Part shown: positions 9,890 through 18,139 of the stretch, piece after piece
Layout: every line of letters begins with the position of its first letter
Position numbering within the stretch: position 1 is the stretch's first letter
Source of the DNA: VRUE01 sp963837695
GTDB taxonomy: Bacteria; Actinomycetota; Thermoleophilia; Solirubrobacterales; 70-9
Direction: 5' to 3'
Assembly (NCBI GenBank): GCA_963837695.1
Contig: CAWINZ010000005.1
Coordinates: 1,302,001 to 1,366,000, forward strand
Length of the DNA: 64,000 nucleotides
The notes under the pieces: model-generated
What the model saw: the letters and a program-made list of their open reading frames with translations, nothing else
Database searches by the model: none
Told to the model about the DNA's origin: nothing
Translations under genes and position numbers: made by a program

Positions 9890-10735
9890 ATGCTGACCGA
9901 CTACCACCTCCATCTGCGGCCGGACGAGCCCGACACGACGACCGAGCGGTACTTCACCGCGGCGAACGTCGAGCGCTACCGCGAGGCCGCGGCGGCGGCC
10001 GGGATCGACGAGTTGGGCGTCTCCGAGCACATCTACCGCTTCACCCAGGCCCTCGACCTCTGGCGGCATCCGTTCTGGGCGGAGCAGGCGCGCGATGACC
10101 TCGATGCCTACTGCGAGTTCGTGCGCGGCGCCGGCCTCAAGCTCGGGGTCGAGTGCGACTTCGTTCCCGGCGCCGAAGACCGCACCGCGAACCTGCTCGA
10201 GGCGCACGACTTCGACTACGTGGTGGGCTCGGTCCACTTCGTCGGCGAGGCCGCGGTCGACCACGAAGGCTGGGACGTCTGGGAGGGGAGGGGGGATGCC
10301 GATGAGGTCTGGCGTCGCTACTTCGAGGCGCTCGCCGAGTGCGCCCGCTCGGGCCTCTTCGACATCCTCGCCCACCCCGACCTGGTCAAGGTCTGGGGTC
10401 GCGCCAGGCCGCTTCCCGAGCGCGACCCGCGCCACTACTACGAGCCCGCCGTGGAGGCGATCGCCGAAAGCGGGATCGCGGTCGAGCTCTCGACTGCCGG
10501 GCTGCGCAAGCCCGTCGGCGAGCTCTATCCCGCGCCGGCCCTCGCCGAGATGTGCGTCGAGGCCGGCGCGCCGTTCGCCCTCTCCTCCGACGCGCACCTG
10601 CCCGAGCAGGTCGGTTTCGGCTATGACCGCGCCTTGGAGCTCCTCGCCGATCTGGGTGTGGAGGAGATCTGTGCCTTCGAGCGGCGGCAGCGCAGCTTGG
10701 AGCCTCTGCCCGCCCAGGTAAGCGAGAATCGCTGA
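9890..10735 (+). CDS. PHP-domain histidinol-phosphatase-type phosphoesterase
   Basis: 281 residues, the HisJ-type length. Metal-ligand motifs of the PHP fold are all visible: DYHLHLRPD at the start, GVSEHIYRF, GVECDFVPG, VVGSVHFVG, ILAHPDLVK and LSSDAHLPEQVG. HisJ-type enzymes dephosphorylate histidinol phosphate, but no other his gene is nearby, so a different phosphorylated substrate is possible. The stop lies 4 bp before ispF. Confidence 0.82.
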   Translation: MLTDYHLHLRPDEPDTTTERYFTAANVERYREAAAAAGIDELGVSEHIYRFTQALDLWRHPFWAEQARDDLDAYCEFVRGAGLKLGVECDFVPGAEDRTANLLEAHDFDYVVGSVHFVGEAAVDHEGWDVWEGRGDADEVWRRYFEALAECARSGLFDILAHPDLVKVWGRARPLPERDPRHYYEPAVEAIAESGIAVELSTAGLRKPVGELYPAPALAEMCVEAGAPFALSSDAHLPEQVGFGYDRALELLADLGVEEICAFERRQRSLEPLPAQVSENR

Positions 10736-10739
10736 CCTG

Positions 10740-11195
10740 ATGAGCGTCGGCATCGGCTATGACAGCCACCGCTTCGCCGAGGGCCGGCCCCTGATTCTGG
10801 GCGGGGTCGAGATCGAGCACGAGCGCGGGCTCAGCGGCCACTCCGACGCCGACGTGCTGACCCACGCGATCATCGACGCCCTGCTCGGCGCGGCGGGAGG
10901 GGGCGACATCGGCACTCTCTTCCCCGACGATGACGAGCGCTGGCGCGATGCCGACTCGATCGACTTGCTGCGCACGGTCGTCGGCACGATCGGCGGCCGG
11001 ATCGAGAACATCGACGCCACCCTGATCTGCGAGGCGCCGCGGCTGGCGGCCCACCGCGCCGAGATGGAGCGCATCCTCGCCGAGGCCACCTCGGCTCGGG
11101 TCAGCGTCAAGGCGACCACCAACGAGGGCATGGGCTGGGTCGGTCGCGGCGAGGGAATCGCCTGCATAGCCGTGGCCTCGGTGGAGAGCGAATAG
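10740..11195 (+). CDS. ispF: IspF, 2-C-methyl-D-erythritol 2,4-cyclodiphosphate synthase
   Basis: Cyclises CDP-ME 2-phosphate to MEcPP with release of CMP, in the non-mevalonate pathway. 151 residues, typical. Zinc ligands are in GIGYDSHRF and SGHSDADVLTHAIIDALLGA; GDIGTLFPDDD and KATTNEGMGWVGRGEGIACI complete the signature. It acts two steps after IspD and keeps the ispD-ispF order, although two unrelated genes now lie between. Its stop TAG is also the first half of the TAGGCT box of the next gene. Confidence 0.96.
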   Translation: MSVGIGYDSHRFAEGRPLILGGVEIEHERGLSGHSDADVLTHAIIDALLGAAGGGDIGTLFPDDDERWRDADSIDLLRTVVGTIGGRIENIDATLICEAPRLAAHRAEMERILAEATSARVSVKATTNEGMGWVGRGEGIACIAVASVESE

Positions 11196-11207
11196 GCTTC
11201 CTCGCCC

Positions 11208-12857
11208 ATGGGCAGGCTCGGATCGATCGCGGCAACAGCGCACCAGGCGGCCTCGGACAAAGCGTTCGAGCTCCGCGTGTTGCACGAAGCCGGCGTCGCC
11301 GCTCTGCACCGACCCGACAAGGCGGTGAAGGTCGTCTCCGCGCTGGTCCGCTGGGGCGCCTCGCCGGCGCTCGGCATCACCACCGCGGCGATCCACCATC
11401 CGCGTGAGACCGCGCTGATCGATGAACGCGGCTCACTCACCTTCGAGCAGTTGCAGCGGCGCACCAACGCGCTCGCCCGCGCCTTCGAACGGATGGGGGT
11501 CGGCTACGGCGACGGGATCGGGATCATGTGTCGCAACCATCGCGGCTTCATCGAGGCGACGCTCGCGGCAGCGAAGCTCGGCGCCAGCGCGCTCTATCTC
11601 AACACGATGTTCGCCGGGCCTCAGCTCGCCGAGGTAACGCGCCGCGAGGGTCCCAAGGTGCTCGTCTACGACGAGGAGTTCAGCGAGCTGCTCGACGGGG
11701 TCGACGCGAGCGTGGCGCGGGTTGTCGGCTGGGCCGAGGGCGAGTCCGAGGTACCGACGCTCGACTCGCTGATCGCCTCCGCCGAGGATTCGGACCTGAA
11801 GCCGCCGCCCGACAAACCGCGCTTCGTCATCCTCACCTCGGGCACGACGGGGACGCCGAAGGGCGCGCAGCGCTCGAGTCCCGACGGCCTGTTCGCGTTG
11901 GCTGCCTTGATCGACCGGATCCCCTACCGGAGCCGCGACACGATGATGATCGCGGCGCCGCTCTTTCACTCCTGGGGCTTCTTTCACTTCGTCATGAGCC
12001 TGCCGACCGCCGCGACGATCGTGCTGCGACGGCGCTTCGACCCCGAGGGGACGTTGCAGGCCGTGCAGGAGCACCGCGCCCAGGTGCTCGGCGCGGTCCC
12101 GGTGATGGTTCAGCGCATCCTCCAGCTGCCCGAGGAGACGCTCGACAAGTACGACCTTTCCTCGTTGCGGATCACCTCGCTCTCGGGCTCCTCACTGCCG
12201 GGCGAGCTGGCGATCGCCTGGATGGATCGCTTCGGCGACAACATCTACAACCTCTACGGCTCGACCGAGGTCGCCTACGCGACCGTCGCCACGCCGCAGG
12301 AACTGCGGGCGGCGCCCGGCACCGCGGGACGGGCGCCCCGGGGCACCGTGGTGCGGCTCTACGACGAGCAGGGGCACGAGGTTCCGCGTGGGGAGGTGGG
12401 CCGCATCTTCGTCGGCAACGAGATGTCCTTCGAGGGCTATACCGGTGGCGGCAGCAAGGACGCGATCGACGGGCTGTTGAGCAGCGGCGACGTCGGTCAC
12501 ATCGACCCCGCCGGGCGGCTCTTCATCGACGGTCGCGACGACGAGATGATCGTCTCCGGTGGCGAGAACGTCTTCCCGCGCGAGGTCGAGGATCTGCTTG
12601 CCGACCACGAGGCCGTGGTCGAGGCGGCCGTGATCGGCGTCGAGGACGACGAGTTCGGCCAGCGACTGAAGGCGTTCGTCGTCGTCGGTGAGGGCGCCGA
12701 GGTCTCCGAAGAAGATCTCAAGGCCCATGTCAAGGAACATCTGGCCGGCTATAAGGCGCCGCGCGAAGTCGATTTCGTGGACGAGCTGCCGCGCAACGCG
12801 ACCGGCAAGATCCTCAAGCGCGAACTGCACGCGCGCGAGGCTGAGAAGTCAGCCTAG
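11208..12857 (+). CDS. AMP-dependent acyl-CoA ligase (FadD-like)
   Basis: 549-residue ANL-superfamily enzyme that activates a carboxylic acid, probably a fatty acid, as acyl-AMP and then acyl-CoA. The P-loop is VILTSGTTGTPKGAQ; later motifs are LYGSTEVAYATVA, DGRDDEMIVSGGENVFPREV and, near the C-terminus, PRNATGKILKREL with the catalytic Lys. The N-terminus has about 65 extra residues before the ATP-grasp-free core, as in some mycobacterial FadD proteins. TAGGCT (11193-11198) lies 9 nt before the ATG. Chain-length preference cannot be read. Confidence 0.85.
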   Translation: MGRLGSIAATAHQAASDKAFELRVLHEAGVAALHRPDKAVKVVSALVRWGASPALGITTAAIHHPRETALIDERGSLTFEQLQRRTNALARAFERMGVGYGDGIGIMCRNHRGFIEATLAAAKLGASALYLNTMFAGPQLAEVTRREGPKVLVYDEEFSELLDGVDASVARVVGWAEGESEVPTLDSLIASAEDSDLKPPPDKPRFVILTSGTTGTPKGAQRSSPDGLFALAALIDRIPYRSRDTMMIAAPLFHSWGFFHFVMSLPTAATIVLRRRFDPEGTLQAVQEHRAQVLGAVPVMVQRILQLPEETLDKYDLSSLRITSLSGSSLPGELAIAWMDRFGDNIYNLYGSTEVAYATVATPQELRAAPGTAGRAPRGTVVRLYDEQGHEVPRGEVGRIFVGNEMSFEGYTGGGSKDAIDGLLSSGDVGHIDPAGRLFIDGRDDEMIVSGGENVFPREVEDLLADHEAVVEAAVIGVEDDEFGQRLKAFVVVGEGAEVSEEDLKAHVKEHLAGYKAPREVDFVDELPRNATGKILKRELHAREAEKSA

Positions 12858-12934
12858 GTCCTCTGCGCTAATTGCGAGGTTTTGAGCTTGATACCGGTGG
12901 CACGGCCTCCGCGCTGGGTAGTAGGTTGCGATGA

Positions 12935-13789
12935 ATGGCTGAGCCTGCCGTCAAGCTGAACCGAATTGCCGATGCGACCGACCAGATGCAGGGGGTCGCA
13001 CGGCAGGCGCTTGAGTGGGTGCGACAGAGCGAGGCTCGCGTCGCCGAGGCCGAGGCCGCTCGCGATGCGATCAAGGCGCGGGCAAAGGCGACGCTGGCGA
13101 AGCTGGGCGAGGAAGGCCGCGAGCGGATTGCCGCCGAGCGAGAAAAGCGCCGCGCGGTCGAGGCGCGCGTTGCCCACGCCGAGGAGGGCCGCGACCGGGC
13201 CGAGAAGGCCTTCGAGCGGGCGCAGAAGCGGGCCGAGGCGGATCGCGAGGCATTCACCACGCAGATGACCGCAGGCAAGGCGCAGGCCGACCAGGCCACC
13301 TCAAATGCGGTCAAGCGCGTCGAAGCGGAGGCTTCCAAGCGGACCGGCGAGGTGCTCGAAAAGGCGCAGGTCGAGGCCGACCGTCGTGTCGCCGCGGCCG
13401 AGCAGCGCGCGGCCGAGGCGGAGCAGCGCGCCGAGGAGGCCCACCAGGTTGCGGTCCGCCTCGAGGCCGAGATCGAGGAGCGAGTGATGCAGGGCACGGT
13501 CGACGTCCGCCGCGAGGCCGAGGAGCGGGTGCAAAAGCTGATCGAGAAGGTCGAAGGCGAGGCGACCGAGAAGGCAAAGGCACGGGCGGAGGAGCAGCTG
13601 CAGGCCGAGTCGGAGCGGATCCGGGGCCAGGCCGAACAGCGTGAGGAGCGCTTGCGCCACGCCGCCGAGGACGAGATCAAGGCCAGCGCCAAGAAGGCGC
13701 GGCGCGAGGTGCTCGCCGCGGCCGACGAGACCGCGCCGGCGTGGTCTCGCAACGAGTCTCCCTCGGGCGCTGGATACCGCACCTTCTAG
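12935..13789 (+). CDS. Ala/Glu/Arg-rich coiled-coil protein, unknown function
   Basis: 284 residues, almost entirely helical heptads rich in Ala, Glu, Arg, Lys and Gln (for example AEQRAAEAEQRAEEAHQ); no signal peptide or membrane segment. The last 15 residues break the pattern and end GAGYRTF, which may be a binding tail. The ATG at 12935 is preferred to the overlapping ATG at 12931 because it is in frame; TAGGTT (12922-12927) lies 7 nt upstream. It could be a cytoskeletal, chromosome-associated or cell-pole scaffold; no function is claimed. Confidence 0.75.
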   Translation: MAEPAVKLNRIADATDQMQGVARQALEWVRQSEARVAEAEAARDAIKARAKATLAKLGEEGRERIAAEREKRRAVEARVAHAEEGRDRAEKAFERAQKRAEADREAFTTQMTAGKAQADQATSNAVKRVEAEASKRTGEVLEKAQVEADRRVAAAEQRAAEAEQRAEEAHQVAVRLEAEIEERVMQGTVDVRREAEERVQKLIEKVEGEATEKAKARAEEQLQAESERIRGQAEQREERLRHAAEDEIKASAKKARREVLAAADETAPAWSRNESPSGAGYRTF

Positions 13790-13810
13790 GCCTCTCTAGC
13801 ATCCGCACCC

Positions 13811-15226
13811 ATGCGGGAGGTTCGGATAAAAGACACCTTGACGGGGAGTCTCGTCAGCCTTGACTCAGGAGCCGAGGTGGGGATCTATGCGTGTGGGCCG
13901 ACGGTCTACAGCCGGATCCACATCGGGAATGCCCGGCCGTTCGTTGTCTTCTCGCTGCTGGCGCGGTTCTTGAGGAGCGAGGGATACCGGGCGAAGCTGG
14001 TCGTCAACGTCACCGACATCAACGACAAGATCTATGACGCGGCGAAGGGGGCGGGGGAGCCGTCGGCCGATTTCGCCGCGCAGATGACGCGGGCCTATTT
14101 CGAGGACACCGATCGGCTTGGGCTGGGGCGGCCCGACGCCGAGCCGCTTGCTACCGAGACGATCGGGGGGATCGTCGCCCTGATTGGCGACCTGGTCGAG
14201 TCGGGCCACGCTTATGAGTTGGGCGGCGACGTCTACTTCCGCGTCGGCAGCTTCGATGCCTACGGCAAGCTCTCCAACCGGCGCACCGAGGACATGGACC
14301 AAGGCGAGGAGGCGGGTTCGGCATCGCTGAAGGAGAGCCCGCTCGACTTTGCCCTCTGGAAGGCGCACAAGGATGGCGAGGACACTTCATGGGACTCCCC
14401 CTGGGGACCCGGTAGGCCGGGTTGGCATATCGAGTGCTCGGCGATGGCCGAGGCCGAGTTGGGTCCTGCTTTTGCAATCCATGGCGGCGGTTCCGACCTC
14501 GTCTTCCCCCACCACGAGAACGAGATCGCGCAGTCTGAGGCGGCGGGTCGCCCGTTCGCCCGCCTTTGGATGCACAACGGGATGATCGAGACCGACGCCG
14601 AGAAGATGTCGAAGTCCGAGGGCAACATTTTTCAGCTCTCAGAGGCACTCGATCGCTATGGTCGCGAGGCGGTGGTGGCGTACCTGGTCTCAGGGCATTA
14701 CCGGCAGCCGCTGGCGTTCGGCGAGGATCAGATGAAGCAGGCCGCGGCGCAGGTCGAGCGGCTGCGGAACTTCCTTCGGGAGCACCCTGCCCGAGAGCCG
14801 GTGGGTCCCCCGCCGGGAACCCGCGCTGAGGCGCCTGGCCCGGGTCCTGGCCTCGCCGGCTCACAAGTTCCCATCGGGGGACCCCCCGGCTCTCGGGTCG
14901 AGGCGTTTCGCGAGGCACTCGCCGACGACTTCAACACGCCGCGGGCAATGGCTGAGGTGTTTGAGCTGGTGGCTGAAGCGAACCGGGGAGCGATTCCGGG
15001 AGCTGCGGAAGCTGTGCGGGAGATGTTGGAGCTTGTCGGGCTTGGGTCGCTGGGGGAGGTCGAGGAAGCTGGCGATGCTGGGGCGGAGAAGCTGCTTACT
15101 GAGCGGGAGGAGGCGCGGGCTGCCAGGGACTTTGGTCGTGCGGATGAGATCCGGGACCGGCTTGCCGAGCTTGGCTGGGAGGTTCGGGACTCGGCCGACG
15201 GCGCCAGGCTCGTGCCGAAGGCCTGA
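13811..15226 (+). CDS. cysS: Cysteinyl-tRNA synthetase with in-frame palindromic insertion
   Basis: Class I synthetase that charges tRNA-Cys. Zinc-site Cys in YACGPTVYSRIHIGNARPF (HIGN motif), PGWHIECSAMA, HHENEIAQSEA, and KMSKSEGN are all intact. 471 residues. Between LRNFLREH and EAFREALADDFNTP, in the anticodon-side linker, about 35 Pro/Gly-rich residues are encoded by a 106-bp imperfect palindrome (14791-14896). TAGCAT (13797-13802) sits 8 nt before the ATG. The stop overlaps the rlmB start (TGATG). Confidence 0.95.
   Translation: MREVRIKDTLTGSLVSLDSGAEVGIYACGPTVYSRIHIGNARPFVVFSLLARFLRSEGYRAKLVVNVTDINDKIYDAAKGAGEPSADFAAQMTRAYFEDTDRLGLGRPDAEPLATETIGGIVALIGDLVESGHAYELGGDVYFRVGSFDAYGKLSNRRTEDMDQGEEAGSASLKESPLDFALWKAHKDGEDTSWDSPWGPGRPGWHIECSAMAEAELGPAFAIHGGGSDLVFPHHENEIAQSEAAGRPFARLWMHNGMIETDAEKMSKSEGNIFQLSEALDRYGREAVVAYLVSGHYRQPLAFGEDQMKQAAAQVERLRNFLREHPAREPVGPPPGTRAEAPGPGPGLAGSQVPIGGPPGSRVEAFREALADDFNTPRAMAEVFELVAEANRGAIPGAAEAVREMLELVGLGSLGEVEEAGDAGAEKLLTEREEARAARDFGRADEIRDRLAELGWEVRDSADGARLVPKA
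14791..14896. repeat. Palindromic element inside cysS, family D copy 1
   Basis: The left arm 14791-14820 (starting CCGAGAGCCGGTGGGTCCCC) and the right arm 14867-14896 are complementary at 27 of 30 positions. The interior contains GGCTCACAAGTTC, which recurs exactly in copy D2 at 45808-45820. The element keeps the cysS frame open and inserts a Pro/Gly-rich loop. Confidence 0.8.
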
Positions 15227-15909
15227 TGGCTGATAGCCAGATCATCTATGGGCGTCGTCCCGTTGAGGAGGCGGAGCGGGGGAGGCGGGGTGTGCGCCGG
15301 GTTTGGCGCGCGCCGGAGACGTCTGCCGAGGATCTGGAGGGGCTATGTGGGTCGCCCGACCACCAGGGCGTCGTCGCTGAGGTCGATCCGTATCCGTACG
15401 CGGACCCGAATGCGCTGCTGCGGCGCGAGGGAGCGCTGCTGGTGGCGCTCGACCAGGTCCAGGACCCGCGCAATCTCGGAGCCGTCTGCCGCTCGGCCGA
15501 GTTCGCCGGTGCTGCCGGCGTGGTCATTCCGGAGCGCCGCTCGGCTGAGGTCACCGCGGTCACCTGCAAGGCGTCCGCGGGAGCGGTCGAGCACCTCGAC
15601 ATCGCCCGCATCCGCAACCTCGCCGACTGGCTCGCCGCGGCAAAGACGGCCGACTTCTGGATCTGGGGCGCCGACGCCGAGGCAAGCCAAGCTCCGTGGG
15701 GCACTGACCTCAGCGGCCCAACGATCCTCGTGCTCGGCGGCGAGGGCAAAGGAATCCGCCCCCGCGTCGCTGCAGCCTGTGACGGCCTCATCTCTCTCCC
15801 GAGGAGCGGCAAAATCGACTCGCTCAACGTCTCGGCAGCTGCTGCTGCAGTGCTTTTCGAGGCGGCCCGCCAACGCTCCTCCGCCTCCGACAGGACCCGC
15901 GGTCGATAG
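15226..15909 (+). CDS. rlmB: RlmB/TrmH-type 23S rRNA 2'-O-methyltransferase
   Basis: SPOUT-fold enzyme that methylates the ribose of a guanosine in 23S rRNA using SAM. 227 residues. Motif 1 is DQVQDPRNLGAVCRSAEFAG, motif 2 ILVLGGEGKGIRPRV and motif 3 SLPRSGKIDSLNVSAAAAA, which form the trefoil knot. It is translationally coupled to cysS by a TGATG overlap. Its last codons include GACAGGACCCGC, which is identical to one end of family A elements and may be a relic of one. Confidence 0.93.
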   Translation: MADSQIIYGRRPVEEAERGRRGVRRVWRAPETSAEDLEGLCGSPDHQGVVAEVDPYPYADPNALLRREGALLVALDQVQDPRNLGAVCRSAEFAGAAGVVIPERRSAEVTAVTCKASAGAVEHLDIARIRNLADWLAAAKTADFWIWGADAEASQAPWGTDLSGPTILVLGGEGKGIRPRVAAACDGLISLPRSGKIDSLNVSAAAAAVLFEAARQRSSASDRTRGR

Positions 15910-15921
15910 CGATCGTGTGAA

Positions 15922-15949
15922 CCCAATTTGCAAAAAAACGCAAATTGGG
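15922..15949. repeat. 10-bp inverted repeat after rlmB
   Basis: CCCAATTTGC (15922-15931), an A-rich 8-nt loop, then GCAAATTGGG (15940-15949). It could end rlmB transcripts, but no T-tract follows on either strand. The arm abuts the sigma-gene promoter, so a regulatory role at that promoter is equally possible. Confidence 0.5.
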
Positions 15950-15951
15950 GG

Positions 15952-15979
15952 TTGACAGAACTCTGCTGGGCGGTAAGAC
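15952..15979 (+). promoter_or_regulatory. Promoter of the sigH-like gene
   Basis: TTGACA (15952-15957) is a perfect -35 hexamer. After a 16-bp spacer TAAGAC (15974-15979) is a fair -10. The start codon is 113 bp downstream, leaving a leader of about 105 nt, unlike the leaderless style common in this window. Confidence 0.55.
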
Positions 15980-16092
15980 TACGCCGCCAACAAGGGTGAA
16001 GCTCAGCTTGAGTCTGAGATTCATCCCGTCAATAGGGCGCCACCAGGGGAGGTACCGGCGCCACGACCCTTCATCTCAAAGGAGAAGGATCA

Positions 16093-16800
16093 GTGGCTCT
16101 ATCGTCCCCCACGCAGGAATTGCGTCTCCCAACCGGGCATTTCAACGGCTCGACCCGGCCAAGCTCTAACCCTCAACCTGAACTTGATGACCATTATCTG
16201 GTCGCCCTTGCGAAGGAGGGACGGACCGATGCCTATGACTCGATCGTGCGGCGCTATCGCGGCTTCGTCCGCCTCAAGGCGTCGTCCTACTTTCTGCTCG
16301 GCGGCGAGAGCGACGACCTGATTCAGGAAGGCCTGCTCGGCCTCTACAAGGCGATTCGCGACTACCGCAGCGACCGTGAGTCGAGCTTCCGCAGCTTCGC
16401 CGAGCTCTGCATCACCCGCCAGATCATCACCGCCGTGAAGACGGCGACCCGCAACAAGCACACGCCGCTCAACCAGTACGTCTCGTTCAGCCAGACCCCG
16501 GCCGCCGCGGGCGAATCCGACACCACCCTCGACGAGATCCTGCCCGGTCCCAGCGTCGCCGACCCGGTCAACCAGGTGATCGCGACCGAAGAGCTGGAGA
16601 GCCTCGTCTCCTGCCTCTCCGGCACCTCGGGCGTCCTCTCCGACCTCGAGAGCCGCGTCCTCTCCCTCTACCTCGACGGTCACTCCTACGAGGCGACGGC
16701 CGAGCGCCTCGAGTGCGACACCAAGACCGTCGACAACGCCCTGCAACGCGTAAAGCGCAAGGTCGCATCGCACCTCGACTCCCGCGAGGTGCCCGCCTGA
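16093..16800 (+). CDS. SigH (Spo0H)-like RNA polymerase sigma factor
   Basis: 235 residues with sigma-70 regions 2 and 4. Region 2 reads DLIQEGLLGLYKAIRDYRSD then SFRSFAELCITRQIITAVKT, nearly the SigH consensus of Bacillus; region 4 is a helix-turn-helix (DGHSYEATAERLECDTKTVD). GTG start with AAAGGAGAAGG upstream. In Firmicutes sigH follows cysS-rlmB, and that order is kept here. Targets in this organism are unknown; a stress or transition-phase role is inferred from the family. Confidence 0.9.
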   Translation: MALSSPTQELRLPTGHFNGSTRPSSNPQPELDDHYLVALAKEGRTDAYDSIVRRYRGFVRLKASSYFLLGGESDDLIQEGLLGLYKAIRDYRSDRESSFRSFAELCITRQIITAVKTATRNKHTPLNQYVSFSQTPAAAGESDTTLDEILPGPSVADPVNQVIATEELESLVSCLSGTSGVLSDLESRVLSLYLDGHSYEATAERLECDTKTVDNALQRVKRKVASHLDSREVPA

Positions 16801-16816
16801 GGCCATCCGGCCGGCC

Positions 16817-18139
16817 TCAGGGCCGCAGTTGGTAGCGGAAGACGCTGGTCGCGTGCAGCGTGTCGGCGGGGCTCAGGTTCGAGCCGCGCGAGTCGAAGGC
16901 GACGTAGCGGCCATCGGCGGAGATCGAAGGGTTGGCGGAGGGTGCGTTCGCCGCCGCCCCGTCGCCATTGGCGCGCGAGGCTAGGAAGACGCGCCCGCTG
17001 CGCATGTCGCGCACGAAAACGTCGGGGAAGGTGCTGTTGTCAGCGGGGCCGAGGTTGCTCGCGTAGGACTCGAAGGCGACGTAGCGCCCGTCGGCGGAGA
17101 TCGAGGGGCTGGAGGAGTCGCCGCTCCCCGCCGCGCCGTGCTTGCCCCGGGCGCGCGAGACGAGCAGGGTGCGGTTCGTCTTCAGGTCGCGGAGGAAGAC
17201 GTCTTCGACGTTGTCCTTGTCGGCGCGAGTGAGGTTCTTCGCTTTGCTCGCGAAGGAGACGTAGCGACCGTTTGCCGAGATCGCGGGCGGCCCGCAGTCG
17301 GCCGCCGCGAGCGCACCGTGGCGGCCACCGGCCCGCGACGCGTAGAAGGTGCGGCCACCGTTCATGTCTCGCACGGCGACCTCGAGCGCGTTGCCGTGGT
17401 GGAGGTGGGCCGTGGATAGAAAGGCGACCCAGCGCCCGTGGGCGGAGATCGAGGGGGCGTAGCCGCCGTCGAACGGCGGGTCGGTGCGAAGGCGCACCCA
17501 CGCGGCGGCCTTCGTCGTGTGGCGGCGCAGGTCGCGCACGAAGATCCCGCCGTAGGCGCCGCGCCGCAGGTTCGTCGCGTTGGTCTGGAAGGCAACGTAG
17601 CGCCCGTCGGCAGAGATCGAGGGCAGGCTGGAGTCCTCGTTGCCGCCTTCCCCGGCCGGACCGTTACGGCGGGAGGCCAGCTCGACCTGGCCGCTCGCGT
17701 TGTCGTAGACGAACACGTCCCGGACGCCGAAGGTGTCGCCGGCCAGGGTGGTCTGCGAGTCGCGGTCTTCGTCGCTGATGTCAGGGTCCTCCGAGGCGAA
17801 GGCGACAAGGCGTCCGTCCCCCGATATCGATGGGGTGCCGGCGTCAGGTCCGCCGCCTTCCTGGCCTTTTTCGCCGGGCACGTCGACGGGCGCGGTGTCG
17901 CCGCGCATGTCGCGCAGGTAGACGGCGGATCCCGAGGAGTAGAAGTCGCGCACGAAGGCGATGTAGCGCCCGTTTGCCGAGATCGCCGGCACCTGGTCCT
18001 CGATCGAGACGTTTTCGTCTTTGACGTTGGGCCCGGAGACGAGCACCGTCGCGCCGCCCGCGCCGAACGACGCCGCGGCGAGGCAGAGCGCGGCGGTCGC
18101 GCCAGCCGCGAGCGCAAGGACGGCGAGCCGTCCCCTCAC
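16817..18139 (-). CDS. Secreted PD40/TolB-type beta-propeller protein
   Basis: 440 residues. It has a signal peptide (MRGRLAVLALAAGATAALCL) and at least six repeats of the pattern SISADGRYVAFxS followed by VFVRDLRSG, the PD40 blade of TolB-like propellers. No catalytic domain is seen, so it probably binds ligand or protein outside the membrane. The GTG start overlaps the stop of the upstream propeller gene (GTGA), indicating an operon. Convergent with the sigma gene, 17 bp apart. Confidence 0.82.
   Translation of the reverse strand: MRGRLAVLALAAGATAALCLAAASFGAGGATVLVSGPNVKDENVSIEDQVPAISANGRYIAFVRDFYSSGSAVYLRDMRGDTAPVDVPGEKGQEGGGPDAGTPSISGDGRLVAFASEDPDISDEDRDSQTTLAGDTFGVRDVFVYDNASGQVELASRRNGPAGEGGNEDSSLPSISADGRYVAFQTNATNLRRGAYGGIFVRDLRRHTTKAAAWVRLRTDPPFDGGYAPSISAHGRWVAFLSTAHLHHGNALEVAVRDMNGGRTFYASRAGGRHGALAAADCGPPAISANGRYVSFASKAKNLTRADKDNVEDVFLRDLKTNRTLLVSRARGKHGAAGSGDSSSPSISADGRYVAFESYASNLGPADNSTFPDVFVRDMRSGRVFLASRANGDGAAANAPSANPSISADGRYVAFDSRGSNLSPADTLHATSVFRYQLRP

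Noticed and set aside
15922..15949. Intrinsic terminator after rlmB
   Set aside because: The stem is good but no T-tract follows on either strand, so it is recorded only as an inverted repeat.
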